DNA from: Pedobacter sp. SYP-B3415
GTDB lineage: Bacteria; Bacteroidota; Bacteroidia; Sphingobacteriales; Sphingobacteriaceae
NCBI RefSeq assembly: GCF_004138205.1
Contig: NZ_RXNQ01000004.1
Coordinates: 83,255 to 147,254, forward strand
DNA: 64,000 nt
Direction of reading: 5' to 3'
A program made the translations under genes and the position numbers. Within the stretch, counting starts at the first letter, position 1. Each line of letters starts with the position of its first letter. The notes below the pieces were generated by a model. That model was not told the origin of the DNA, did not search any database, and saw only the letters and a program-made list of their open reading frames with translations. Positions 55,614-64,000 of the stretch are shown piece by piece.

Positions 55614-55644
55614 CAAAGGTAGATATTTAAATTGCGCAAGTAAA
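55614..55644 (-). promoter_or_regulatory. promoter of the Oar-like receptor
   Basis: Minus-strand TACCTTTG (55614-55621) is a full match to the -7 consensus TAnnTTTG, and TTTA lies 19 bases upstream at the -33 position (consensus TTTG). Start of transcription is predicted about 55605, some 50 bases before the ATG. Confidence 0.65.
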
Positions 55645-55982
55645 CACCCTGATATTAAATAATTGTTAAGCACCATCTTTCTTGCAATCTATTAACAATT
55701 GATCACATCTTACTGTACCCCAATTATTTAAACCACGAATACCTACCTATGTCAGCTATCAGAAGGTTCACATCGGCGTGAATTCCGGGAACGCTCCCGC
55801 TCAGCATCTGCACATATGTGTGTAATTTTTATGATGCATGGGTAACACATGCCCAACAGCCTGTTCCGGTTCTTTCGCCTAACCATCGCATATACAGCCT
55901 ATTGAAACGAGACAACAAGCATTTTCAGGTCATTTTAAATCGACCATAGACAAGCGTTCCGCTGCATAACCACATTTTTTTA

Positions 55983-55990
55983 TAATTTTG
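55983..55990 (+). promoter_or_regulatory. putative lpdA promoter -7 box
   Basis: TAATTTTG matches TAnnTTTG and lies 60 bases upstream of the lpdA ATG. No clear -33 element. Confidence 0.45.
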
Positions 55991-56050
55991 GCGAACCATC
56001 TGCGGCTGAAACAAACGCAGAGGTGAAAACTTTATTCCTTTAATAGAAGT

Positions 56051-57439
<1,389 letters not shown>

Positions 57440-57456
57440 CTATTCATCATTTATTT

Positions 57457-57487
57457 AAAAGCCCCTTCGCACCACGAAGGGGCTTTT
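57457..57487 (+). terminator. intrinsic terminator after lpdA
   Basis: Stem AAAAGCCCCTTCG/CGAAGGGGCTTTTT with a 5-base loop; the 3' arm ends in a T-run. Confidence 0.92.
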
Positions 57488-57520
57488 TGTTTTCTGGCGC
57501 CCTCCCCTGACTAAATTTAG

Positions 57521-57538
57521 TATGTTTGTTTTAAGGAG
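57521..57538 (+). promoter_or_regulatory. promoter -7 box and Shine-Dalgarno of the MBL hydrolase gene
   Basis: TATGTTTG (57521-57528) matches the -7 consensus, and AAGGAG (57533-57538) precedes the ATG at 57547 by 8 bases. Clear Shine-Dalgarno sequences are uncommon in Bacteroidota. Confidence 0.5.
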
Positions 57539-57546
57539 ATCGTAGC

Positions 57547-58386
57547 ATGAACTTACATACAATTGATACCGGTTTTTTCAAACTTGACGGCGGCGCTATG
57601 TTCGGCGTCGTGCCCAAATCGCTTTGGCAGCGCAGCAACCCGGCCGACGAACAGAACCTTTGTACCTGGGCCATGCGCTGTCTGCTTATTGAGGATGGCG
57701 ACCGGCTCATCCTGGTCGACAATGGTATTGGCAACAAACAGGACGAAAAATTTCTTGGTCATTACGCACTCCATGGATCGGCAACGCTTGATGGTTCGCT
57801 GAAAAACCTGGGCTTCCACCGCGACGACATTACCGACGTATTTCTCACGCACCTTCACTTTGACCATTGCGGTGGCTCAATTGAACGTGCAGGAGACCTG
57901 CTGGTGCCCGCCTTCAGAAACGCAAAGTTCTGGAGCAACGAACAGCACTGGAAATGGGCTACTGAACCGAACCCGCGCGAAAAAGCTTCGTTCCTGAAAG
58001 AGAATATTCTGCCTATACAGGAAAGCGGGCAACTGAACTTTGTAAGCCCGGAAAATGACACGGCCTTTCATCAGGACATCCGGATCAGGTTTGTTTACGG
58101 GCATACTGATGCCATGATGCTGCCACAGCTCAGTTACAAGGGGCGCACCGTGGTTTTTATGGCAGACCTGTTGCCTTCGGCGGGACATATCCCTCTGCCC
58201 TATGTGATGTCTTATGATATGTTTCCGCTTAAGACACTCAGCGAAAAACAGTTGTTTTTTGAGGAAGCCCTTGCGAACGATTATGTACTTTTTTTTGAGC
58301 ACGATCCGGTTATTGAATGCTGCACCCTGAAACAAACCGAAAAAGGCGCCCGGTTGGGTGAAACGTTTAGTCTGGCAGAGATTTAA
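57547..58386 (+). CDS. MBL-fold metallo-hydrolase
   Basis: 279-residue cytoplasmic metallo-beta-lactamase-fold protein. The metal motif is HLHFDHCGG (HxHxDH) near residue 102; later ligands are a His in VYGHTDAMM, an Asp in VFMADLLPSAGH and a His in FFEHDPVIE. The size and the N-terminal TGFFKLDGGAMFGVVP are typical of a lactonase/hydrolase subgroup with unknown substrate. It is followed after 102 bases by the hybrid kinase gene. Confidence 0.9.
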   Translation: MNLHTIDTGFFKLDGGAMFGVVPKSLWQRSNPADEQNLCTWAMRCLLIEDGDRLILVDNGIGNKQDEKFLGHYALHGSATLDGSLKNLGFHRDDITDVFLTHLHFDHCGGSIERAGDLLVPAFRNAKFWSNEQHWKWATEPNPREKASFLKENILPIQESGQLNFVSPENDTAFHQDIRIRFVYGHTDAMMLPQLSYKGRTVVFMADLLPSAGHIPLPYVMSYDMFPLKTLSEKQLFFEEALANDYVLFFEHDPVIECCTLKQTEKGARLGETFSLAEI

Positions 58387-58488
58387 GCGCTTTCGAAAAA
58401 ATCTTTTTTCTGCCATAAGAATTCCCGCAACGAAATGGCTAACTTTAACTTTGCTTTACCAAATATCTAAGTTTTACCATCGTATTGA

Positions 58489-60687
58489 ATGAGGGATCAA
58501 CACACGGTTTCAGACGCGCTCACTTTTCTTGATACCGCCTACGCCACACGCACAACCGATCTCAAAAAGAGTATCAGGCTGGGCCGCAAAGCACTATCCA
58601 TTGCCCAAAACGCTAAAGACACGGGCCTGGTTATTCAGTGCCTGAACCGGCTTTCGCTGTTTTACATGATTACAGGCAGTCAGAAACAGGCACTTCGCCA
58701 CGCACGGCATGCTATACGGCTTTGCGAACAGACCGGCAACCGGAAAGGTATTGCTGAAGCGCATTATAATATCGGCAGCGTCTATTACAAATCTAATAAC
58801 TTTGACCAGGGCCTGAAGCACCTGCTTGCCAGTTTGCGACTGTACAGGGAACTGAACGATAGCATTCAGATTGCGCGCGTGCAAAAGTCGCTCGGTACGG
58901 TTTACGAGTACATCGGCGACCAGCGGAATGCTGGCAAAGCCTATGAAGAAGCTGTTCGCATAGGCAAGCGGAAAAACGATTTAAACCTTATCTCAAACGC
59001 CTATAATCCATTATCAGGCATTTATTTAAAGAAGGGCAATATCAAAAAGGCAGCCCAACTGATCAATGAAGCCATAGAGATGAAGACCCAAACCGGCGAT
59101 ACGCGGGGCATGGCCTTCTCCATATACGGCCGTGCAAAGGTCTGCATGGCTCAGGGTATTTACGATCGTGCCCAGTCAGACCTGCTGCTTGCCCTTTCCA
59201 TGCATCGCGAAGCAGGCGACAAACTTGGAACCGGTATGGCGTTGTATCGCCTTGGCATGCTCTTCAAACAGCAGGGCGATCCGGTTCAGGCCGAGCGGCA
59301 TTTCAGCGAGGCGCTGGAATTAAGCAGGAAATACACCATGGCTTTTATTGGTTTTAAAAGCAACTATCAGCTGTACCTGCTGCATAAAGCCGGCGGAGAC
59401 CGCCTCGCGGCGATGTCTTACCTGGAAGCCTACCTGGAACAAAAGGAACAGGTGATCAGCACCCAGACGCTGAAAATCATTGAGCAATATGAACTGATCT
59501 TCAGGGAAGAGGCCATCCAGAAAAAACTGCAGTCCGAGCGTGAAAAGGCGGCGATTATCATAAAAAAAGACCGGGCAGAGCAACTGGCACGTGTAAAGCA
59601 GGATTTTCTTTCAACCATGAGTCATGAGATCCGTACGCCGCTTAACGCAGTAACCAGTATTGCTACGCTGCTGCGCGGGCGGGCTGACCAGGATAACGGC
59701 CAGCTTCTGGATGCGCTCGATTTTGCCTCTTCAAGTTTGTTGATGCTGGTCAATAATATTCTCGATTTCACCCGGCTTGAAGAACAAAAGGTCATCCTGC
59801 ACGAAAAACCGGTTGACCTGACCAGGCTGACCAGGCAGCTTTACCAGACCTACCTGAAAATGGCGGAGGAAAAGGGCCTGCACCTGCAGCTGGACGTACA
59901 GGGTATAGACGGCCTCGCCTTTCTGACAGACGAAATACGGTTACACCAGGTTCTTGCCAATCTGCTGGGTAATGCAATCAAATATACGGATACCGGCCGC
60001 ATCAGCCTGCATGTATCGCGTAAGCCGGTTGACGATGTATTTGACGAGCTTTCCTTTTCGGTCAAAGACACTGGAGTTGGCATTGCGCCCGAGAACCAGG
60101 AAGCCATCTTTGAAAATTTTTACCAGCCGCCGTCTGTTACAACACGTCCGCAGGGTGGCTCCGGACTTGGCCTGGCTATTGTCAAAAAACTGCTCGGCGT
60201 GTTCGGTACCGAAATTCATCTGCGCAGCGCCCGCGGAAAGGGCTCGGTTTTCTCTTTCAGCCTGCGGCTGAAACGTGTAGCGGCGCCTGTATCAACTGCA
60301 GACGGTCAGGCCTATCACCTGCAAGGTAAAAAGGTTCTGCTTGCTGAAGACAATATGATCAATGCTATGGTGGCAATGAAGTTACTCAGCAGGCAGGGTA
60401 TTATCTGCGAACACGCTGCAAATGGCAACGAAGCTGTAGAAAAAGCGGCCAGCCTGCAGTTTGATTACATCCTGATGGATATTCATATGCCACAGATGAA
60501 TGGCTTTGATGCCGCAAAGGAAATCCGCAGCCAGAAAAAGCTTAACAAGGAAACGCCCATCTTCGCGCTGACAGCAGACGTAACCGCCAAGCATGAAAAG
60601 GATTATCAGCAGTATTTTGCAGGTTTTCTGGCTAAACCAATCCAGGTAGATCACATTTTCCAGGCAATGGAAGACTATACCGATTAA
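58489..60687 (+). CDS. soluble TPR hybrid sensor histidine kinase
   Basis: 732 residues without signal peptide or membrane helix. About residues 1-320 are tetratricopeptide repeats (for example [21 protein letters not shown]). A coiled coil (about 325-370) leads into HisKA with H379 ([12 protein letters not shown]), an HATPase with [13 protein letters not shown], and a C-terminal receiver with phospho-acceptor D664 ([11 protein letters not shown]). There is no DNA-binding domain, so the phosphoryl group must pass to another protein or act through binding. The stop overlaps the convergent DHFR-like gene by 4 bases. Cytoplasmic location is unusual, since most related TPR kinases have a transmembrane helix. 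Confidence 0.92.
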   Translation: MRDQHTVSDALTFLDTAYATRTTDLKKSIRLGRKALSIAQNAKDTGLVIQCLNRLSLFYMITGSQKQALRHARHAIRLCEQTGNRKGIAEAHYNIGSVYYKSNNFDQGLKHLLASLRLYRELNDSIQIARVQKSLGTVYEYIGDQRNAGKAYEEAVRIGKRKNDLNLISNAYNPLSGIYLKKGNIKKAAQLINEAIEMKTQTGDTRGMAFSIYGRAKVCMAQGIYDRAQSDLLLALSMHREAGDKLGTGMALYRLGMLFKQQGDPVQAERHFSEALELSRKYTMAFIGFKSNYQLYLLHKAGGDRLAAMSYLEAYLEQKEQVISTQTLKIIEQYELIFREEAIQKKLQSEREKAAIIIKKDRAEQLARVKQDFLSTMSHEIRTPLNAVTSIATLLRGRADQDNGQLLDALDFASSSLLMLVNNILDFTRLEEQKVILHEKPVDLTRLTRQLYQTYLKMAEEKGLHLQLDVQGIDGLAFLTDEIRLHQVLANLLGNAIKYTDTGRISLHVSRKPVDDVFDELSFSVKDTGVGIAPENQEAIFENFYQPPSVTTRPQGGSGLGLAIVKKLLGVFGTEIHLRSARGKGSVFSFSLRLKRVAAPVSTADGQAYHLQGKKVLLAEDNMINAMVAMKLLSRQGIICEHAANGNEAVEKAASLQFDYILMDIHMPQMNGFDAAKEIRSQKKLNKETPIFALTADVTAKHEKDYQQYFAGFLAKPIQVDHIFQAMEDYTD

Positions 60688-61256
60688 CGCGAATGATAGG
60701 AAAGTGCCAGCACGCCCGAACTGAATTGCGTGACTGACTGTGCGGAGACGCTGATCCTGCGCCTCAGTTTTTTAAACAGTGGCTTTCCCTTTCCTATTGC
60801 TACCGGATGGAGCCAAAGTGTGTAGACGTCTATCAGGTTATCAGCCATCAGTTTGTTTACCAGCTGCCCGCTGCCATACACAATAATGTCGCGGCCGGGC
60901 TGTTGCTTCAGCTCGCGTATCTTTGCGATGACTGAACCCCTGCACACAATCGTATTGTTCCATGATGCCTCATCGAGTGTTTTCGAAAAAACGATTTTAC
61001 GGTGCTTGTTCATCATTTCTGCAAATGCGAGGTCTTCCCTGGGGAACGAAAGGTCCTGGCTGCGTGAAGGCCAGTAGTGGGCCATGGCCTGGTAGGTAAT
61101 CCGGCCCAGCAGAATGGTGTCTGTAGCCTGCAGTTGTGCAGAAAGCTCGCGGGCCATATCAGCAGACCAGGCCTCAAAATGCCAGTCGAGCTCGCAATCT
61201 GGTCCGGACATAAATCCGTCCAGGGTTACATTCATTGAAACAATTAGTTTTCTCAT
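60684..61256 (-). CDS. dihydrofolate reductase-family (RibD C-terminal-like) protein
   Basis: 190-residue NADPH-binding fold protein. The start at 61256 (MRKLIVSMNVTLDGFMSGP) overlaps the DUF1801 stop as ATGA; an ATG three codons earlier is possible. Landmarks: TDTILLGRITYQAMAHYWP, KHRKIVFSKTL, PGRDIIVYGSGQLVNKLM, and LWLHPVAIGKGKPLF. This subgroup is named after DHFR and RibD but the substrate is generally unknown. Translationally coupled to DUF1801 and divergent from a GlxA-type regulator. Confidence 0.9.
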   Translation of the reverse strand: MRKLIVSMNVTLDGFMSGPDCELDWHFEAWSADMARELSAQLQATDTILLGRITYQAMAHYWPSRSQDLSFPREDLAFAEMMNKHRKIVFSKTLDEASWNNTIVCRGSVIAKIRELKQQPGRDIIVYGSGQLVNKLMADNLIDVYTLWLHPVAIGKGKPLFKKLRRRISVSAQSVTQFSSGVLALSYHSR

Positions 61257-61681
61257 ACCTGCCACTTCTTCCCTGCTGCCCGTTTTTCCTGTTTTCGCAG
61301 CTCCCGCTCCCTCAACATCATGTCGGTTTCGGCCATCCTGTCTGCAACGATTTTTGCGACCAGTGTATCCGGCAGCGTGGTTCCCGGTTTAAAATGAATA
61401 GCAACCAGCGTAGTCTTATAGGTTTTTAATTCGTCGCGGTAGCGGTGCATGATCTCCTTACTCATGGTATAGAGGCTGCAATGCGCCGGATAGGCTGCAT
61501 AAGCCAGTAACGGTGCATCCCGGTATTTCACCGTGGGAATCTGGTAACTGATCAGTTCAGTGGCTCCTGGAACCAGGCTTGTGATCTGCGCACGTGTTTC
61601 CCTGAGCGAACGGGCAGCCTCCATACTCCGCGCACTGATGTATTCTTCGACCGTTTCCGGAAGATCTTCCTGCTTTTTCAT
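61253..61681 (-). CDS. DUF1801 (YdhG/iron chaperone-like) protein
   Basis: 142-residue cytoplasmic protein. The core ATELISYQIPTVKY, PLLAYAAYPAHCSLY and LVAIHFKPGTTLPD match the DUF1801/YdhG-like family, some members of which resemble frataxin and are called iron chaperones. A Lys/Arg-rich C-terminus ends the protein. It is first in a two-gene unit with the DHFR-like gene, with ATGA overlap. Confidence 0.88.
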   Translation of the reverse strand: MKKQEDLPETVEEYISARSMEAARSLRETRAQITSLVPGATELISYQIPTVKYRDAPLLAYAAYPAHCSLYTMSKEIMHRYRDELKTYKTTLVAIHFKPGTTLPDTLVAKIVADRMAETDMMLRERELRKQEKRAAGKKWQV

Positions 61682-61779
61682 ATCAGATTGATTCGTTTGC
61701 TGTGCCGGTTAAATGTCTGATCAATGTTCTTCGTTTAGTCAGCCGCTAAACAGGACCACTTCACTTTCCCGGCCCGCTA

Positions 61780-61787
61780 CAAATTTA
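61780..61787 (-). promoter_or_regulatory. putative -7 box for the DUF1801-DHFR unit
   Basis: Minus-strand TAAATTTG fits TAnnTTTG, about 100 bases upstream of the DUF1801 start. No convincing -33 element. Confidence 0.35.
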
Positions 61788-61892
61788 GGACGGCTACAGG
61801 CTCGGGATGGGTCATGTTTGTGACCTTGACAGGGGCCGGTTGCGACGGGAGTAGCTTAAAATAATGACAAAATCTTTTCGGCTGCCGCCGGA

Positions 61893-61925
61893 TTTGGAAA
61901 TACACTGGCGGTTTCCGTAATTTTA
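61893..61925 (+). promoter_or_regulatory. putative promoter of the GlxA-type regulator
   Basis: TTTG at 61893-61896, a 21-base spacer, then TAATTTTA at 61918-61925 (one mismatch to TAnnTTTG). The predicted start lies about 35 bases before the ATG. Confidence 0.5.
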
Positions 61926-61967
61926 GCAGTAATCCGGATCTGTATCCGGCAAAGTTAACCTGAGCAA

Positions 61968-62945
61968 ATGAAGCATATCTCTATTCTGATCATGCCGGAG
62001 GCTGTGCCGGCAAGCATCGTCGACCCGCGTTACATGTTTACCGCGGTGAACGGTTTTCTGGCAGACCGCGGACTGGAGCCTGCGTTTGATGTACAGATGG
62101 TCGGTCTTACGAAAGAAATTCCGCTGAATAACGGGGCTTTTTTTGTCCGTACCGATGCCCTCCTGAAAGATATCAAAAAAACTGACCTGATTATAGTACC
62201 GGCGCTCATTGCAGATATGGACCTGGCGCTTGGCAACAATAAAAAGGTTATACCCTGGATCGTTAAGCAACACCAGGCCGGTGCGGAGGTGGCCTCTTTA
62301 TGCAGCGGCGCATTCCTGCTTGCCTCTACGGGGCTGCTGGATGGCAGGAAGTGCTCAACCCACTGGCTTTTTGCCGAAGAGTTCAGAGAGCGGTTTCCGC
62401 AGATCACCCTTACTGATGGCAGTATCATCACCGAAGAGCAGGGACTGTACTCAAGCGGCGGCGCCAATTCATACTGGAATCTGCTGCTGCACCTGGTAGA
62501 AAAGTTTACAGACCGCCAGATGGCGATCCGCGCCAGCAAGTTTTTTGCCATCGAAATTGACCGGAAAAGCCAGTCGCCATTCGCCATGTTTAATGGTCAG
62601 AAAAAGCACGAGGATGAACCAATCAGGAAAGCCCAGGAATTTATAGAAAGTAATGTAACCGAACGCATCTCGGTCGAGGATCTGGCCACGCGCTTCGCCA
62701 TTGGCCGCCGTCACTTCGAGCGCCGGTTCAAGAAAGCAACGAATAACACACCTGTTGAATACATCCAACGCGTAAAAATTGAGGCGGCGAAGAAACACCT
62801 CGAAAACACACGTAAGAATGTCAATGAAGTCATGTACAACGTCGGTTACACAGATACCAAGGCTTTCAGGACCGTTTTTAAACGGATTACCGGCCTCTCG
62901 CCTATCGAATACCGCAACAAATACAATAAGGAGGCTGTTGTCTGA
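61968..62945 (+). CDS. GlxA-type AraC family regulator with DJ-1/PfpI domain
   Basis: 325-residue transcription factor. The N-terminal ~190 residues form a class-I glutamine-amidotransferase-like DJ-1/PfpI domain with the elbow Cys in SLCSGAFLLA. The C-terminal ~100 residues are an AraC/XylS double helix-turn-helix (ISVEDLATRFAIGRRHFERRF and NVGYTDTKAFRTVFKRITGLSPIEYR). It is divergent from the DUF1801-DHFR pair across 286 bases that hold promoters for both, so it probably controls that pair. The ligand is unknown. Confidence 0.94.
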   Translation: MKHISILIMPEAVPASIVDPRYMFTAVNGFLADRGLEPAFDVQMVGLTKEIPLNNGAFFVRTDALLKDIKKTDLIIVPALIADMDLALGNNKKVIPWIVKQHQAGAEVASLCSGAFLLASTGLLDGRKCSTHWLFAEEFRERFPQITLTDGSIITEEQGLYSSGGANSYWNLLLHLVEKFTDRQMAIRASKFFAIEIDRKSQSPFAMFNGQKKHEDEPIRKAQEFIESNVTERISVEDLATRFAIGRRHFERRFKKATNNTPVEYIQRVKIEAAKKHLENTRKNVNEVMYNVGYTDTKAFRTVFKRITGLSPIEYRNKYNKEAVV

Positions 62946-63140
62946 CCTTTCGACCAGAGGGCAAGAAACCGCTGCATGGCAGCCCCGGATGGCAAATAAC
63001 AATCCGGGAGGCCCAAAAACAATTAATCACTCTTACGCGGCCCAGTGAAATGCCTGAATTTCTATAGTTGTCAAACTTCCCATGGATCCGTTTCAGTAGC
63101 GCACTGTTGCCCGGCTGATGATTTGTATTTTACTGTTATT
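62946..63140. other. gap between the regulator gene and the tandem repeats
   Basis: Contains a hairpin CCCGGAT/ATCCGGG at 62984-63008 without a U-tract, and a degenerate copy of the sequence that precedes the second repeat (CCATGG...CACTGTTG...CCGG). No gene. Confidence 0.5.
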
Positions 63141-63526
63141 GGGGAAAGTTTTGCGAAAGTATATAGTCCTTCGGTTGCCAACAACGGTGAAACTGTGGTA
63201 TCGGACCGCTCACCGCCGCGGGGGCTCCTTCCGAAACCGCAAGCCAAATTGTTTTTGCTGCGAATTGTGCGGTGAGGAATCTCACCTTTGCTCGTTACAT
63301 AGCTTCTTTAATCAAGGGGACGGCAATGCCCAGCACCAGGCAGATCCCTCCGCGTTACACTGCGTTCGGCATAAAATCAAGGCTGTGTATCTCTTCTTGC
63401 ATAAAAGCATCAAAGTCCTACGGCGGCGGGAAAAGGCCCGGCTGTTCTCAGCTTCAGACATAAAATGGCGTTATGAGTGGTGGTGCGCCATGGTCTTGGT
63501 TCATGATTCGTTGCTCACTGTTGTCC
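63141..63526. repeat. tandem repeat unit 1 (about 385 bp)
   Basis: First of two direct repeats. Bases 63200-63489 and 63585-63874 are almost identical, with only a few substitutions and two single-base indels; the flanks (from GGGGAAAG) are more diverged. GCGGTGAG (63269-63276) can pair either with upstream CTCACCGC (63209-63216) or, through GGTGAG, with adjacent CTCACC (63281-63286). Open frames through it are shared by both copies only because of the repeat; no protein family is recognised. Confidence 0.85.
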
Positions 63527-63874
63527 GGGGAAAGTTTGCGAAAGCCTATAGTCCTTTGGTTTCCAATAGATGTGAGCCTATAGCATCGGACCGCTCACCG
63601 CCGCGGGGCTCCTTCCGAAACCGCAAGCCAAATTGTTTTTGCTGCGAATTGTGCGGTGAGGAATCTCACCTTTGCTCGTTACATAGCTTCTTTAATCAAG
63701 GGGACGGCAATGCCCAGCACCAGGCAGATCCCTCCGCGTTACACTGCGTTCGGCATAAAATCAAGGCTGTGTATCTCTTCTTGCATAAAAGCATCAAAAG
63801 TCCGACGGCGGCGGGAAAAGGCCCGGCTGTTCTCAGCTTCAGACATAAAACGGCGTTATGAGTGGTGGTGCGCC
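63527..63874. repeat. tandem repeat unit 2, truncated by an IS element
   Basis: Second copy, offset about 385 bp. Identity with unit 1 stops at GTGGTGCGCC (63874), exactly where IS-like sequence begins. The competing foldback elements are conserved. Confidence 0.85.
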
Positions 63875-64000
63875 TGTATGTCCCTGATATAAGTTGCCCA
63901 AAAATGGGAACAAAAATTATGAGAACACAAGGAAAAATAATCAGTACACATCGGGTGTATTCGCAGGAATTTAAGCGTGAAATTGTCGAAGCCTTTGAGA
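63875..64000 (+). mobile_element. left end of an IS3-family-like insertion sequence (partial)
   Basis: Begins TGTATGTCCCTGATA at the point where repeat unit 2 is interrupted; IS3-family ends start with TG. It continues into a transposase OrfA start and leaves the window. The right end, terminal repeat and target duplication cannot be seen. Confidence 0.65.
63919..64000 (+). CDS. IS3-family transposase OrfA, N-terminal fragment
   Basis: Only 27 codons are visible, starting MRTQGKIISTHRVYSQEFK and continuing REIVEAFE. The pattern (R)-x-YS-x-EFKREIVE is typical of the first helix of the helix-turn-helix of OrfA proteins of IS3-like elements. An in-frame ATG at 63904 is an alternative start. In complete elements OrfA is followed by a frameshifted OrfB with the DDE domain; that part lies beyond the window. 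Confidence 0.7.
   Translation, partial: MRTQGKIISTHRVYSQEFKREIVEAFE

Larger units (their letters stand above)
55556..56050. other. divergent intergenic region between the Oar-like receptor and lpdA
   Basis: 495 bases without a gene. It contains the receptor promoter (55614-55644), a -7 box for lpdA (55983-55990) and a small palindrome CACATATGTG at 55811-55820. Nothing else recognisable. Confidence 0.6.

Noticed and set aside
63118..63861. Long plus-strand frame of 247 codons through the tandem repeats
   Set aside because: The frame repeats itself because of the DNA duplication, and several overlapping frames are equally open. No domain is recognisable.
63141..63874. CRISPR-like or toxin-antitoxin array
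   Set aside because: There are only two ~385-bp tandem copies, with no short repeat-spacer pattern and no cas or toxin-like gene.

Overview
The window looks like a chromosomal segment of a member of the Bacteroidota, most likely Sphingobacteriaceae (Pedobacter/Mucilaginibacter-like). Support: a SusC/SusD pair with a one-protein hybrid two-component regulator, an S46 dipeptidyl-peptidase, an Oar-type TonB-dependent receptor, Bacteroidota -7 promoter boxes (TAnnTTTG) with few Shine-Dalgarno sequences, and many Sphingobacteria-typical families (DUF3857, PIN-PhoH, FUSC, DUF4268). The genus is inference. No rRNA, tRNA or CRISPR was seen.

Layout. 1-282: end of an OPT-type transporter. 328-15455: a complete polysaccharide utilisation locus. 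On the minus strand lie susC, susD, GH43, a GH5-like enzyme, two more GH43 and a GH29 fucosidase; divergent from them is a large periplasmic-sensor hybrid kinase/AraC regulator. The enzyme set points to an arabinose- and fucose-decorated plant polymer. 15759-17120: aroQ and xerD. 17121-23082: a long minus-strand run of fRMsr, Mpg glycosylase, PNPOx-like stress protein, a frameshifted PhyH dioxygenase, VOC protein, kynureninase, bestrophin and an HDAC-like deacetylase. 23243-26359: a DPP11-like peptidase, a CrtA-like protein and a small conserved-looking protein in one plus-strand unit. 26644-33486: MFS exporter, phoH operon, a structured RNA region with terminator, FUSC membrane protein and Ohr. 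33570-36884: Gfo/Idh/MocA oxidoreductase coupled to ApbE, then a DEDDh exonuclease. 37039-40919: two overlapping DUF3857/transglutaminase-like proteins. 40920-47477: mutS with three small cell-envelope genes, and a futalosine-pathway menaquinone operon (mqnE, phosphatase, mqnA). 47478-48101: gene-poor, with a 34-bp perfect palindrome. 48153-55555: lipoprotein, PLP trans-sulfuration enzyme, prolyl oligopeptidase and a large Oar-like receptor. 56051-62945: dihydrolipoyl dehydrogenase, MBL hydrolase, soluble TPR hybrid kinase, and a GlxA-type regulator divergent from a DUF1801/DHFR-like pair. 63141-64000: two tandem ~385-bp repeats, the second cut by the left end of an IS3-family element that runs off the window.

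Most of the window is ordinary core and accessory metabolism. The least explained signals are the structured minus-strand RNA upstream of phoH (30221-30540), the tandem repeats with two competing foldbacks at the right edge, the 34-bp palindrome upstream of mqnE, and the pairing of a Cys-containing with a Cys-less transglutaminase-fold protein. Start sites were moved from the longest reading frame to internal starts wherever a signal peptide, family N-terminus or neighbouring gene supported it.
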